A DNA stretch of 23,365 nt from assembly GCA_041572275.1 (NCBI GenBank), contig JBFFSQ010000023.1:1-23365 (forward strand), in the 5' to 3' direction. Numbering within the stretch: position 1 is the first letter of the stretch; every line of letters starts with the position of its first letter. The position numbers and the translations under genes were made by a program. The notes under the pieces are model-generated. The model was not told where the DNA came from, made no database searches, and worked only from the letters and a program-made list of their open reading frames with translations. Origin of the DNA: JBFFSQ01 sp041572275 (GTDB taxonomy: Bacteria; Pseudomonadota; Gammaproteobacteria; SZUA-229). Below are positions 1-6,604 of this stretch, piece after piece.

Positions 1-2
1 GG

Positions 3-1256
3 CAGCGTATGGAGATGCCGGCCGCTGATGATCTGCAGCAATATCTTTTAGATGCTGTACAGCAATTTGCAGATGAGTTGCAGGGCGGAATAGGAAATCA
101 GTCACAGACCAAGTTCCCACGGCCGGCATTGTTGCTGGCGTTACTGGAGCTCTATCAGCAGCAAAAACCGGAGTGGCTGAAAGAGTTTTTACTGCTGACG
201 TTGGACCAGATGGCAACCAGGGGTTTACATGATGCAATTGGCGGGGGTTTTTTTCGATATACCATCGATCCTGACTGGAATACTCCGCACTTTGAAAAAA
301 TGCTGTACACCAACGCCGGCCTGGCAAGAGTTTATTCCCGGGCATATGAGGTGTTTGGGCGAGTACAGTACCTGCTGGTTGCGGAAGAAACCGTCGATTT
401 TATGCTGCGGGAAATGCGTCTTCCAAATGGTGGTTTTGCCAGTGCGCTCAGTGCGCATGATAGTGAGGGTGTCGAAGGTGGCAGTTATTTATGGCAACGG
501 GACGAGATTAGCCAGGTGCTGTCATCTGCACAATGGCACCGATTAGGTCAGGTTGCTCAGTTGTTGGATGTAGAGGGACAGCTGTTACCGGCTGCTCAGT
601 TGGTGGGCTCGGACTGGAAAGATGTGCGACAACGCTTATACGAGAAACGCAGGCAGAATCCACCACAGGTGGATTCAAAGCTGTTACCCAGCTGGAATGG
701 TTATATGCTGTCAGCTCTGGCTAAATTGGTTCAGCAAACAGGTAATAGAAACTATCGGCTGGCTGGTGAGAAGTTGTATGCGTTGTTGCTCGAACAATAT
801 CGTCAAGGATTGTATCGTACTGCACAGGGTGTGAATCGACGTTACCTGGAAGATTTTGTTTTTGTAGCCCAGGGGGTCAGGGACTGGCAGCAGTTGTATC
901 CTGATAACAGCAATCAAGCTCTGGTATTCGATCTGGTTAGTCAGGTGTTCGATCTATTCCTTACTGAACAGGGCTGGCGCTTATCCGATACTCAGTTATT
1001 GCCACTACCATCGGACCTCCTCATCATAGCTGATGCTCAGTTGCCATCACCGGACAGTGTTATTCTGACATTGTGTAAAGAATTAAAGCTGGTTGAAAAC
1101 GCGCAATATGCATCAAGGTTACAGATGTTGATGAAATATACAGATACCAAGCTAAATTTCGATATTCTGTCGTATGCCAGTCATGTGATATATCAATCAT
1201 CGAGGAAGACAGTATCAGATGTGATCCAGGCAGAAAAAAACGGTAAATTGCCCTGA
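3..1256 (+). CDS. Thioredoxin-domain/DUF255 (YyaL, SPATA20-like) protein, C-terminal part
   Basis: The reading frame is open to the left edge, so the 5' end, including the N-terminal thioredoxin-like domain of this family, lies outside the window. The retained 417 residues match the alpha-helical barrel half of YyaL/SPATA20 proteins. The diagnostic stretch is GGGFFRYTIDPDW followed by PHFEKMLYTNAGL (about residues 80-105 of the visible part), close to the family's GGGFxRYs...PHFEKMLYDNA. A second family block, LPSWNGYMLSALAKL, lies near residue 230. The molecular function of the family is not established; a redox or sugar-binding role is only suggested by its folds. The C-terminal third is poorly conserved to my eye. 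The first ATG visible (position 9) is probably internal. Confidence 0.85.
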   Translation, partial: QRMEMPAADDLQQYLLDAVQQFADELQGGIGNQSQTKFPRPALLLALLELYQQQKPEWLKEFLLLTLDQMATRGLHDAIGGGFFRYTIDPDWNTPHFEKMLYTNAGLARVYSRAYEVFGRVQYLLVAEETVDFMLREMRLPNGGFASALSAHDSEGVEGGSYLWQRDEISQVLSSAQWHRLGQVAQLLDVEGQLLPAAQLVGSDWKDVRQRLYEKRRQNPPQVDSKLLPSWNGYMLSALAKLVQQTGNRNYRLAGEKLYALLLEQYRQGLYRTAQGVNRRYLEDFVFVAQGVRDWQQLYPDNSNQALVFDLVSQVFDLFLTEQGWRLSDTQLLPLPSDLLIIADAQLPSPDSVILTLCKELKLVENAQYASRLQMLMKYTDTKLNFDILSYASHVIYQSSRKTVSDVIQAEKNGKLP

Positions 1257-1400
1257 AATGGTCTGACAAGGCTAAGTTTTAGGCTAAATAAGCATGTTCT
1301 TTTAAATCTGTTTTTGAACTGGCTTCACAATTGTTTACTAATTTAGTGTAAAATTCCCAGCCAATTTAAACAGTGAAATAACCAACATTAGGCATCAGAA

Positions 1401-2945
1401 ATGGCTGAACAGCGCAGCGTGCCACGCCGCCCTACAATTCTTATTATTCTTGATGGTTTCGGAGTCAATCCGAGTCGTATAAACAATGCCGTTGCCCTGG
1501 CAAATACTCCCCGACTGGACGAATATTTTTCTACAAATGCCCATACCACAATGGATGCTTCCGGCAAGGCTGTCGGTTTACCTGTAGGTCAAATGGGTAA
1601 TTCTGAGGTAGGACATCTGACCCTCGGTTGTGGCTCAATCATGCGCCAGGATCTGGTGCGTATCGATGATGCTATTGAAAATGGTGAGTTTTTTGATAAT
1701 GCGGCATTATCAGCCGCTATGGATGATGCTGCCGTAAAAGGTCGTCCGATGCATCTGGTCGGACTGGTGTCTGACGGTGGTGTTCACAGCCATATTAATC
1801 ACCTGTTAGCGCTGATTGATATGTGTGCGCAGAGGAAAATTAAGCCGCTGGTGCACATGATTACTGATGGACGAGATACCGCACCTATGGCGGCTATTGG
1901 CTATTTATCCAAGCTCGAAGCTGCGCTGGATGAAGCCGGCGGGGCTGTTGCAACCATCTGCGGTCGTTACTATGCGATGGACAGGGATAATCGCTGGGAA
2001 AGGACAGAAGTGGCCTGGAAGGCAATGGTGCAGCTGGAGGGTGTGCATCATGATTCACCACGCTATGCGATTGAAGCCGCTTATGCTGCTGATCAGACCG
2101 ATGAGTTTATTACTCCCTGCATATTGCCGGATGCCGTTCCATTGGAAGATGGTGATAATGCGATATTTTTTAATTTCAGGAATGATCGTCCCCGCCAGTT
2201 GTCTGCGGCACTCAGCCAGCCAACATTTGAGGGATTTGAGACGGGTGATTATGAGCCAATAACAGTGACCTGTCTGACTGAATATGATCCACAGTTCCTG
2301 TTGCCTATTGCCTTTGCTCCTGAACGTCCGCATTCAACCCTGGCCTCGGTGGTAAGCCGAGCAGGTTATAAGCAGTTCCATGCTTCGGAAACGGAGAAGT
2401 ATGCCCATGTGACTTTCTTCTTTAATGGTGGTCGTGAAGAGCCATGGGCCGGTGAAGAGCGTGTCATGGTGCCGTCGCCGAAGGTTTCAACCTATGATAA
2501 GAAGCCAGAAATGAGCGCGAAGGAATTAGCTGATGTTTGTATCGATGCGTTAAAGTCTCATGAGTATGGTTTTTTGGTGGTGAATTTTCCTAACGGGGAT
2601 ATGGTTGGGCATACGGCTGTGCGCGAAGCTGTGATTGCTGCTGTTGAGGCTATGGATACCGAAGTTGGCCGTTTGCTGGATGTGGCTGTAGAAGAAGGCT
2701 ATTCAGTTCTGTTAACAGCTGATCACGGTAACTGTGATGAAATGGTGGACCCAGTGACGGGTGAGCCGCATACACAGCATACCGTCTATCCTGTGCCCTG
2801 TATGATCATTGATCATGAAAACTGGCGTCTAAGCACGGGTGCTGGCATCAGTGATGTGGCGCCAACACTTTTACAGTTGATGGGGTTGCAGCAGCCACCG
2901 GATATTCAGGGCAGCAGTATCCTGCTTGAGGCTTACCCTAAATAA
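1401..2945 (+). CDS. gpmI: 2,3-bisphosphoglycerate-independent phosphoglycerate mutase
   Basis: It interconverts 3-phosphoglycerate and 2-phosphoglycerate in cytosolic glycolysis/gluconeogenesis with two Mn2+ ions and a phosphoserine intermediate. The 514 residues are the usual family length. Visible motifs are ILDGFG with metal ligand Asp18, MGNSEVGHLTLG with catalytic Ser68, HMITDGRDTAP, the arginine-rich FNFRNDRPRQL, and the C-terminal metal motifs NFPNGDMVGHTA and ADHGNCDEM. The start is the first ATG of the conserved N-terminus; the ribosome site is weak (AGG about 9 bases upstream). The gene stands alone: a 144-base spacer precedes it and a strong terminator follows. The spacer contains an AT-rich TAAAAT (1349-1354) that could be a -10 box, but no convincing -35. 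No cofactor-dependent GpmA is seen in the window. Confidence 0.98.
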   Translation: MAEQRSVPRRPTILIILDGFGVNPSRINNAVALANTPRLDEYFSTNAHTTMDASGKAVGLPVGQMGNSEVGHLTLGCGSIMRQDLVRIDDAIENGEFFDNAALSAAMDDAAVKGRPMHLVGLVSDGGVHSHINHLLALIDMCAQRKIKPLVHMITDGRDTAPMAAIGYLSKLEAALDEAGGAVATICGRYYAMDRDNRWERTEVAWKAMVQLEGVHHDSPRYAIEAAYAADQTDEFITPCILPDAVPLEDGDNAIFFNFRNDRPRQLSAALSQPTFEGFETGDYEPITVTCLTEYDPQFLLPIAFAPERPHSTLASVVSRAGYKQFHASETEKYAHVTFFFNGGREEPWAGEERVMVPSPKVSTYDKKPEMSAKELADVCIDALKSHEYGFLVVNFPNGDMVGHTAVREAVIAAVEAMDTEVGRLLDVAVEEGYSVLLTADHGNCDEMVDPVTGEPHTQHTVYPVPCMIIDHENWRLSTGAGISDVAPTLLQLMGLQQPPDIQGSSILLEAYPK

Positions 2946-2970
2946 GCCTGATGCATCATAAATATGATCT

Positions 2971-2995
2971 AAAACCACCGCAAGGTGGTTTTTTT
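2971..2995 (+). terminator. Rho-independent terminator of gpmI
   Basis: AAAACCACC (2971-2979), loop GCAA, GGTGGTTTT (2984-2992), with a seven-T run (2989-2995). It separates gpmI from the ECF sigma locus. The A run on the left arm means it could also act on transcripts from the right. Confidence 0.95.
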
Positions 2996-2997
2996 AT

Positions 2998-3013
2998 GTC
3001 GTCTAGTGACGAC
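2998..3013. repeat. Perfect inverted repeat upstream of the ECF sigma gene
   Basis: GTCGTC - TAGT - GACGAC, six-base arms with a four-base centre, three bases after the gpmI terminator T run and 12 bases upstream of a candidate -35 box. It has no T tract, so it is not a terminator itself. It could be an operator for the sigma operon; no regulator is identified. Confidence 0.5.
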
Positions 3014-3024
3014 TGGAAATGGTG

Positions 3025-3051
3025 TTGACGGGTGCTGAGATGGGATATTAT
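3025..3051 (+). promoter_or_regulatory. Candidate vegetative promoter for the ECF sigma operon
   Basis: TTGACG (3025-3030), 15-base spacer, TATTAT (3046-3051). Both boxes are good but the spacer is shorter than the preferred 17. It would give a leader of about 40 bases before the ATG at 3097 and basal expression of the sigma factor. Confidence 0.35.
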
Positions 3052-3062
3052 GTAAATAAGAT

Positions 3063-3090
3063 GGAACCAAACCATTAGAAATAGCGTGAT
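3063..3090 (+). promoter_or_regulatory. Candidate ECF-type autoregulatory promoter of the sigma gene
   Basis: GGAACC (3063-3068), exactly 16 bases, CGTGAT (3085-3090). An AAC-containing -35 and a CGT-containing -10 at this spacing are typical of ECF sigma promoters, which often control their own gene. The same element with identical spacing recurs before the anti-sigma gene. Transcription would begin at about 3096-3098, so the mRNA would be almost leaderless for the ATG at 3097, or have a leader of about 15 bases for the in-frame ATG at 3112. Confidence 0.55.
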
Positions 3091-3096
3091 ATCTTT

Positions 3097-3672
3097 ATGG
3101 CTATCATAAATATGTGGTCCAGGAAATCGAATCCCCATGAGCGGTTTGATTTGCTGGTGAGACCACATCTTCAAAAACTCTATCGGCTGGCCTATCGGCT
3201 CACCGGTCAGCAGCATGATGCAGAAGATCTGGTACAGGATGTTGTTCTCAAGCTGTTTCCACGTCTGGATGAAATGGCATCGATTGAAAAGCTTGGGCCC
3301 TGGTTGTCTAAAGTGCTCTATCGGCATTATATCGATAAAATTCGTAGTCAAAATCGGTCGCCTTTACAGCTGGTGGAGGATTCGGAAGAGCTCTATCAGT
3401 CAAGTGAGGCTGATACTCCCCAGCCCTCAGATGAAGCGGAATCTGAATTGACTATGGCAGCACTTAAACAGGCAGTTGACCGGCTTAATGAAGATCAGCG
3501 GCAGTTAGTGATTTTGCATGATATTGAAGGTTTTACCCTGCAGGAAATTCATGAAATGCAGGGTGTGTCTGTGGGTACTTTAAAATCACGTCTTAGTAGG
3601 GCCAGAGATAAATTAAAAGAATCTTTAAAAAAACTGGAACCATTTCACGAAAATGAACGTGTGAATATGTAA
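3097..3672 (+). CDS. ECF-family RNA polymerase sigma factor
   Basis: A 191-residue group 4 sigma-70 factor, which directs RNA polymerase to a small regulon. Region 2 spans about residues 17-87, with RLAYRLTGQQHDAEDLVQDVVLKLF as core-binding helix and WLSKVLYRHYIDKIR for -10 recognition. An acidic linker (about 92-118) follows, then region 4 (about 119-180) with the helix-turn-helix FTLQEIHEMQGVSVGTLKSRLSRAR. There is no fused extra domain. No Shine-Dalgarno is clear before either candidate start (3097 or 3112); an in-frame stop at 3082 limits the N-terminus. The anti-sigma gene follows after a few bases, the standard ECF/anti-sigma arrangement, so activity is probably controlled by release from it. 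The inducing signal and ECF subgroup cannot be read from the sequence. Confidence 0.95.
   Translation: MAIINMWSRKSNPHERFDLLVRPHLQKLYRLAYRLTGQQHDAEDLVQDVVLKLFPRLDEMASIEKLGPWLSKVLYRHYIDKIRSQNRSPLQLVEDSEELYQSSEADTPQPSDEAESELTMAALKQAVDRLNEDQRQLVILHDIEGFTLQEIHEMQGVSVGTLKSRLSRARDKLKESLKKLEPFHENERVNM
3636..3663 (+). promoter_or_regulatory. Second GGAACC-N16-CGTG element, before the anti-sigma gene
   Basis: GGAACC (3636-3641), 16 bases, CGTGTG (3658-3663), inside the last codons of the sigma gene. It matches the element at 3063-3090 in -35 sequence, spacing and the CGTG core. Initiation would fall near 3670, just upstream of the anti-sigma Shine-Dalgarno (AGGA, 3674-3677). It would let the sigma factor drive extra anti-sigma and downstream envelope genes. 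It lies in coding sequence, so chance is possible. Confidence 0.4.
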
Positions 3673-3685
3673 CAGGACAATGATG

Positions 3686-4360
3686 ATGAATTGCACAGAC
3701 ATAAATACACAACTTGATGCTTATATTCAGGACGAGCTTACAGACCAGGAAAAACAGGCGGTGGATGTTCACGCTGCCAGTTGTACTGTCTGTCAACAGC
3801 AACTGAATGACATGCAGAATTTGTACAGGAAGCTCAAGCAGATACCAGTGGAGCAGGCCTCAGCTGGCTTTGAAGATCGGGTTTTTCAAGCTGTGCGTCA
3901 GCAATACCCACAGCATCAAAGGCATGGTTTCAAAACTGGCTTCGCGACAGCAATAGCGGCGAGTCTGGCGGTCTGGGTTGCCAGTACGGTATTTGTACCG
4001 ACGGCTGAGATTGAGACTCAAACGGAGAGTCAAGAGATCTCACTGGCAGTGAATGATCCGCAGACAGTACGCTTACTGTTTGATGCAGCCACTGATCTGG
4101 ATCAAGTCAGGTTAAGTATTGACCTGCCTGCCAATGTCGAGCTGAGTGGTTACCCTGGGCAGAGGGCTCTGAGTTGGCAGACTAGCTTGAAGAAAGGACA
4201 GAATGTGCTTGCATTGCCTGTGATGGCTATCGAAAACGGGCGAGGTGAATTGGTTGCCGAGCTTGATTATGGTGATAAGCATAAAACATTTCGGTTGATA
4301 TTGAGGACAACTAAAGATGGTGTTGTGAACTATCAATTCGAGACCGTGAAATCAGTGTAA
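3686..4360 (+). CDS. Zinc-finger (ZAS-type) membrane anti-sigma factor
   Basis: Probably binds and holds the upstream ECF sigma factor at the inner membrane. From the chosen start the 224 residues show a zinc-binding anti-sigma head with Cys3, His29, Cys33 and Cys36 (H-x3-C-x2-C), a helical linker, one membrane segment (about 84-105, GFATAIAASLAVWVASTVFV) and a periplasmic C-terminal domain of about 115 residues. That domain alternates short hydrophobic strands and looks like a beta-sandwich; it may be the sensor part. Three ATG codons run in tandem (3680, 3683, 3686); the third was chosen because AGGA (3674-3677) lies eight bases away, but 3683 is almost as good. It begins shortly after the sigma gene stop, so the two are probably co-transcribed. 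The zinc motif and context make the class firm; the signal sensed is unknown. Confidence 0.9.
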   Translation: MNCTDINTQLDAYIQDELTDQEKQAVDVHAASCTVCQQQLNDMQNLYRKLKQIPVEQASAGFEDRVFQAVRQQYPQHQRHGFKTGFATAIAASLAVWVASTVFVPTAEIETQTESQEISLAVNDPQTVRLLFDAATDLDQVRLSIDLPANVELSGYPGQRALSWQTSLKKGQNVLALPVMAIENGRGELVAELDYGDKHKTFRLILRTTKDGVVNYQFETVKSV

Positions 4361-4387
4361 TTGCATTCTATTTGGAGATTTATAAGT

Positions 4388-4747
4388 ATGAAAAAAATAA
4401 CAACAGCTATAGTTTTAAGTGCAGGCCTTGCCTTACCATTGAGTGCAATGGCGGATGATACGTCAGAAGTAACCATCCGGGTGATGGAAATGACAGAGAC
4501 CCAGGCGCAGGAAGTGATCAGAAATATTGAATTACCAGATGCTGCGAGTGTAAATGCAGCTGAGGGTCTGGAAACGGCAGAACAGCATCGTGACCAAATA
4601 CGTGCTCAAGAACGTGAACGAGTAATGAATGAGATGGATGCTGAGCAGGATCGCGATATGTTGCAGGAACAGGATATGATTCGTGAACAATTGCGTGACT
4701 CGATGGATGCGCCTGAAATGCCCGGTGGTGGTATTCAGGGAAACTGA
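4388..4747 (+). CDS. Small secreted charged protein of the ECF locus, unknown function
   Basis: I do not recognise this 119-residue protein. It starts at the ATG preceded by GGAG (4374-4377). The N-terminus is a clear Sec signal peptide (KK, hydrophobic core AIVLSAGLALPLSA, cleavage near AMA-DD). The mature part of about 97 residues begins with a short beta-prone stretch (SEVTIRVMEM) and continues as a very charged helix-forming region rich in Glu, Gln, Asp, Arg and Met, probably coiled coil (about residues 60-105), ending in a Gly-rich tail. It has no cysteine or lipobox, so it should be soluble in the periplasm. It sits between the anti-sigma gene and the outer-membrane protein and is followed directly by a strong terminator. 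A role as periplasmic sensor, chaperone or adaptor for the anti-sigma factor is only a guess. Confidence 0.8.
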   Translation: MKKITTAIVLSAGLALPLSAMADDTSEVTIRVMEMTETQAQEVIRNIELPDAASVNAAEGLETAEQHRDQIRAQERERVMNEMDAEQDRDMLQEQDMIREQLRDSMDAPEMPGGGIQGN

Positions 4748-4773
4748 ATTAGACAGACCTGAAACTTATATTG

Positions 4774-4803
4774 CCTCTCTCCAGTATATGGAGAGAGGTT
4801 TTT
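4774..4803 (+). terminator. Rho-independent terminator after the small secreted gene
   Basis: CCTCTCTCC (4774-4782), seven-base loop, GGAGAGAGG (4790-4798), then five T (4799-4803). The nine-pair stem is perfect. It ends the sigma/anti-sigma/small-protein transcript or attenuates it before the TPR/beta-barrel gene, which starts 37 bases later. Confidence 0.92.
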
Positions 4804-4839
4804 GTGTCTGTAAAAAAATATAATAAAAGTGGATTCGAA

Positions 4840-6099
4840 ATGATTACAAGTGCTAAAAAGATTCTGGTTTTTATTGTTATGGCTATGCTTATGCTGGTGG
4901 CGTTCGAAAGTAGAGCCTCAGCTGAAGAAGACTTTGAGTCAGGAAAAGAGTTATTTAAATCTGCGCGCTACTCTGAAGCACTAAAGAAATTTGAGCAGGC
5001 GCGTAAACAGGGCTTGAAAACTGTTGCACTCTATTACAATTTAGGTAGTACCTATTACAAGTTAGGTGATTATTCTAACGCTGCCAGGAACTATCATATT
5101 GTCAGACAGTATCCTGAAATGAAGGCACTGGCTGAATATAACCTGGGTCTGGTGTCTGTGCAGATGGAGGATCCGGTAGAGGCCCAGAAGTGGTTTGCAG
5201 CCGTAATCGCAGGTACTGATGATAAAAAACTTTTGAGACTATCGCGGGCACAGTTAGAACGTGCACAAAAAAATGCGAAGCCCTGGTCAGTATTTGCGGG
5301 ACTAGCTTTTGGATATGACAATAATATAAATGTTATTCCGGAGGATGAATTCCCTGCCGGAGTATCCGATACCTATCTGGATGTCAGTGCCATGGCAGAG
5401 GTTTTACTATCTGGTAGGAAAAGAGAAGGTTATCTGGCAGAAGTCCTTTATTCGAGTATTGATTACAGCGACGAGAATAATTTTGATCAGGCTTTATTGC
5501 GGCTAGGCTTAAACAAAACAAAAACGATTAATGATTGGCAAAGTTCTGTGAAACTCAATATCGACCAGTTTACGTATGGCGGTGAAGATCTCCAGACGGT
5601 TTACAGGCTTGAAGGGCAGGTTAAAAAAGATCTGTCAAAAAATGATCGTCTGTCACTACGTTTGCGCTATGACGATGTAAATATGGATAATGATCGTTAT
5701 AGCTATCTAGAAGGTTCTATGCAGCAGTTTAGAATAGAAATGCGTCATGCTGGAAAATCAGCAATACAGCGTTATTACTATGAGCTGGAGTTAAATAATC
5801 GAGAAGATACCAGTACTACTAGTTATTCACCTACGCGTCATACCTTCAGGGGAATTTATACCAAACTGCTGGATAATAAATGGAGTTATAGCGGAGATCT
5901 TGCATTTCGCCTGAGTGAGTACCCTCGGCCAGGCGCGCGAACAGATAACCGATGGAAGCTGTCACTGTCCACTGATTATCGGCTGGATAAAACACTCAAG
6001 GTGAAGTTTAAGTTGATGCATACAATCAATGAGTCAGATGATGCATCTTATGATTATGATCGAACTTTATTGAGCGTAGGTTTTAGCAAACTGTTTTAG
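4840..6099 (+). CDS. Secreted TPR protein with C-terminal outer-membrane beta-barrel
   Basis: A 419-residue protein. The chosen ATG puts a Sec signal peptide at residues 1-28 (cleavage near SRASA-EED); the frame runs upstream through the preceding terminator, so earlier starts are unlikely. Residues about 29-145 hold three tetratricopeptide repeats (ESGKELFKSARYSEALKKFEQA; VALYYNLGSTYYKLGDYSNAARNY; AEYNLGLVSVQMEDPVEAQKWF). From about 150 to the end, alternating amphipathic strands rich in Tyr, Asp and Asn end in GFSKLF; a terminal Phe is the classic barrel-assembly signal. This TPR-plus-barrel layout resembles Slam-like and exopolysaccharide-export outer-membrane proteins, but I cannot assign a substrate. 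A perfect TATAAT (4819-4824) lies close upstream without a good -35. It is probably part of the envelope function run by the ECF factor. Confidence 0.85.
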   Translation: MITSAKKILVFIVMAMLMLVAFESRASAEEDFESGKELFKSARYSEALKKFEQARKQGLKTVALYYNLGSTYYKLGDYSNAARNYHIVRQYPEMKALAEYNLGLVSVQMEDPVEAQKWFAAVIAGTDDKKLLRLSRAQLERAQKNAKPWSVFAGLAFGYDNNINVIPEDEFPAGVSDTYLDVSAMAEVLLSGRKREGYLAEVLYSSIDYSDENNFDQALLRLGLNKTKTINDWQSSVKLNIDQFTYGGEDLQTVYRLEGQVKKDLSKNDRLSLRLRYDDVNMDNDRYSYLEGSMQQFRIEMRHAGKSAIQRYYYELELNNREDTSTTSYSPTRHTFRGIYTKLLDNKWSYSGDLAFRLSEYPRPGARTDNRWKLSLSTDYRLDKTLKVKFKLMHTINESDDASYDYDRTLLSVGFSKLF

Positions 6100-6604
6100 G
6101 CAAATGTATGTAAAGGTCTATTGGTTGGCATGCAGTTGATGCTATAACTTGGTCATTATTTGTCCGCTGAAGTTTGTTTAAGTAGTGATGGTGCAGGGCT
6201 GCTCCTACTACATGGCTGTATAAGTATATTGAGGGTGTTTCTTTATCGGCTTAAAACGGCTGGCTTTACTGCTCTGTTCTGGTGCTGGTAGGCCTTTGTC
6301 TTTAAATGCATCATTATTTTCTTAAGTCGCTCTTGATGCTATATATGAAGCTGATCGTGTCCAATACCTGGTGCTCTCAACAGATCAACAGCTGGATTGT
6401 TACTATTCTCGTGTAGCTTTTTGGTGAGCAATGTGAGATTTGGTATCGATCATGTCTAAATGTAATGATGGCCCTTTTTAGAATGCCCATCTAACCTAAG
6501 TAAGGTCCGCTCTGGCCCCAGTCTCTGTGCATAAGAAATACGCTACTCAATACTATTCAATTAAGTGAATATCAGCTATAAATCGTATCTTTAGTTAATT
6601 CAAG
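6100..6604. other. 505-base spacer without a recognisable gene
   Basis: No reading frame with a ribosome site or family resemblance is seen on either strand. The only notable pieces are CTCTGGCCCCA (6510-6520), one base off the reverse complement of the REP-like TGGGGTCAGAG motif, and GGGCTGCTCCTACTACA near 6196, which faintly recalls pseudomonad REP halves. No terminator follows the TPR/beta-barrel gene clearly. Confidence 0.5.

Noticed and set aside
4321..4350. Third ECF-like promoter (TGAACT...CGTGAA) before the small secreted gene
   Set aside because: The spacer is 13 rather than 16 bases and the -35 is weaker; it does not match the other two elements.
4771..4839. Upstream extension of the TPR/beta-barrel gene from a TTG at 4771
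   Set aside because: The extension runs through the terminator stem and would bury the signal peptide; the ATG at 4840 places it correctly.
6190..6215. GGGCTGCTCCTACTACA as a pseudomonad-type REP half
   Set aside because: There is only a partial resemblance, with no pairing partner nearby.
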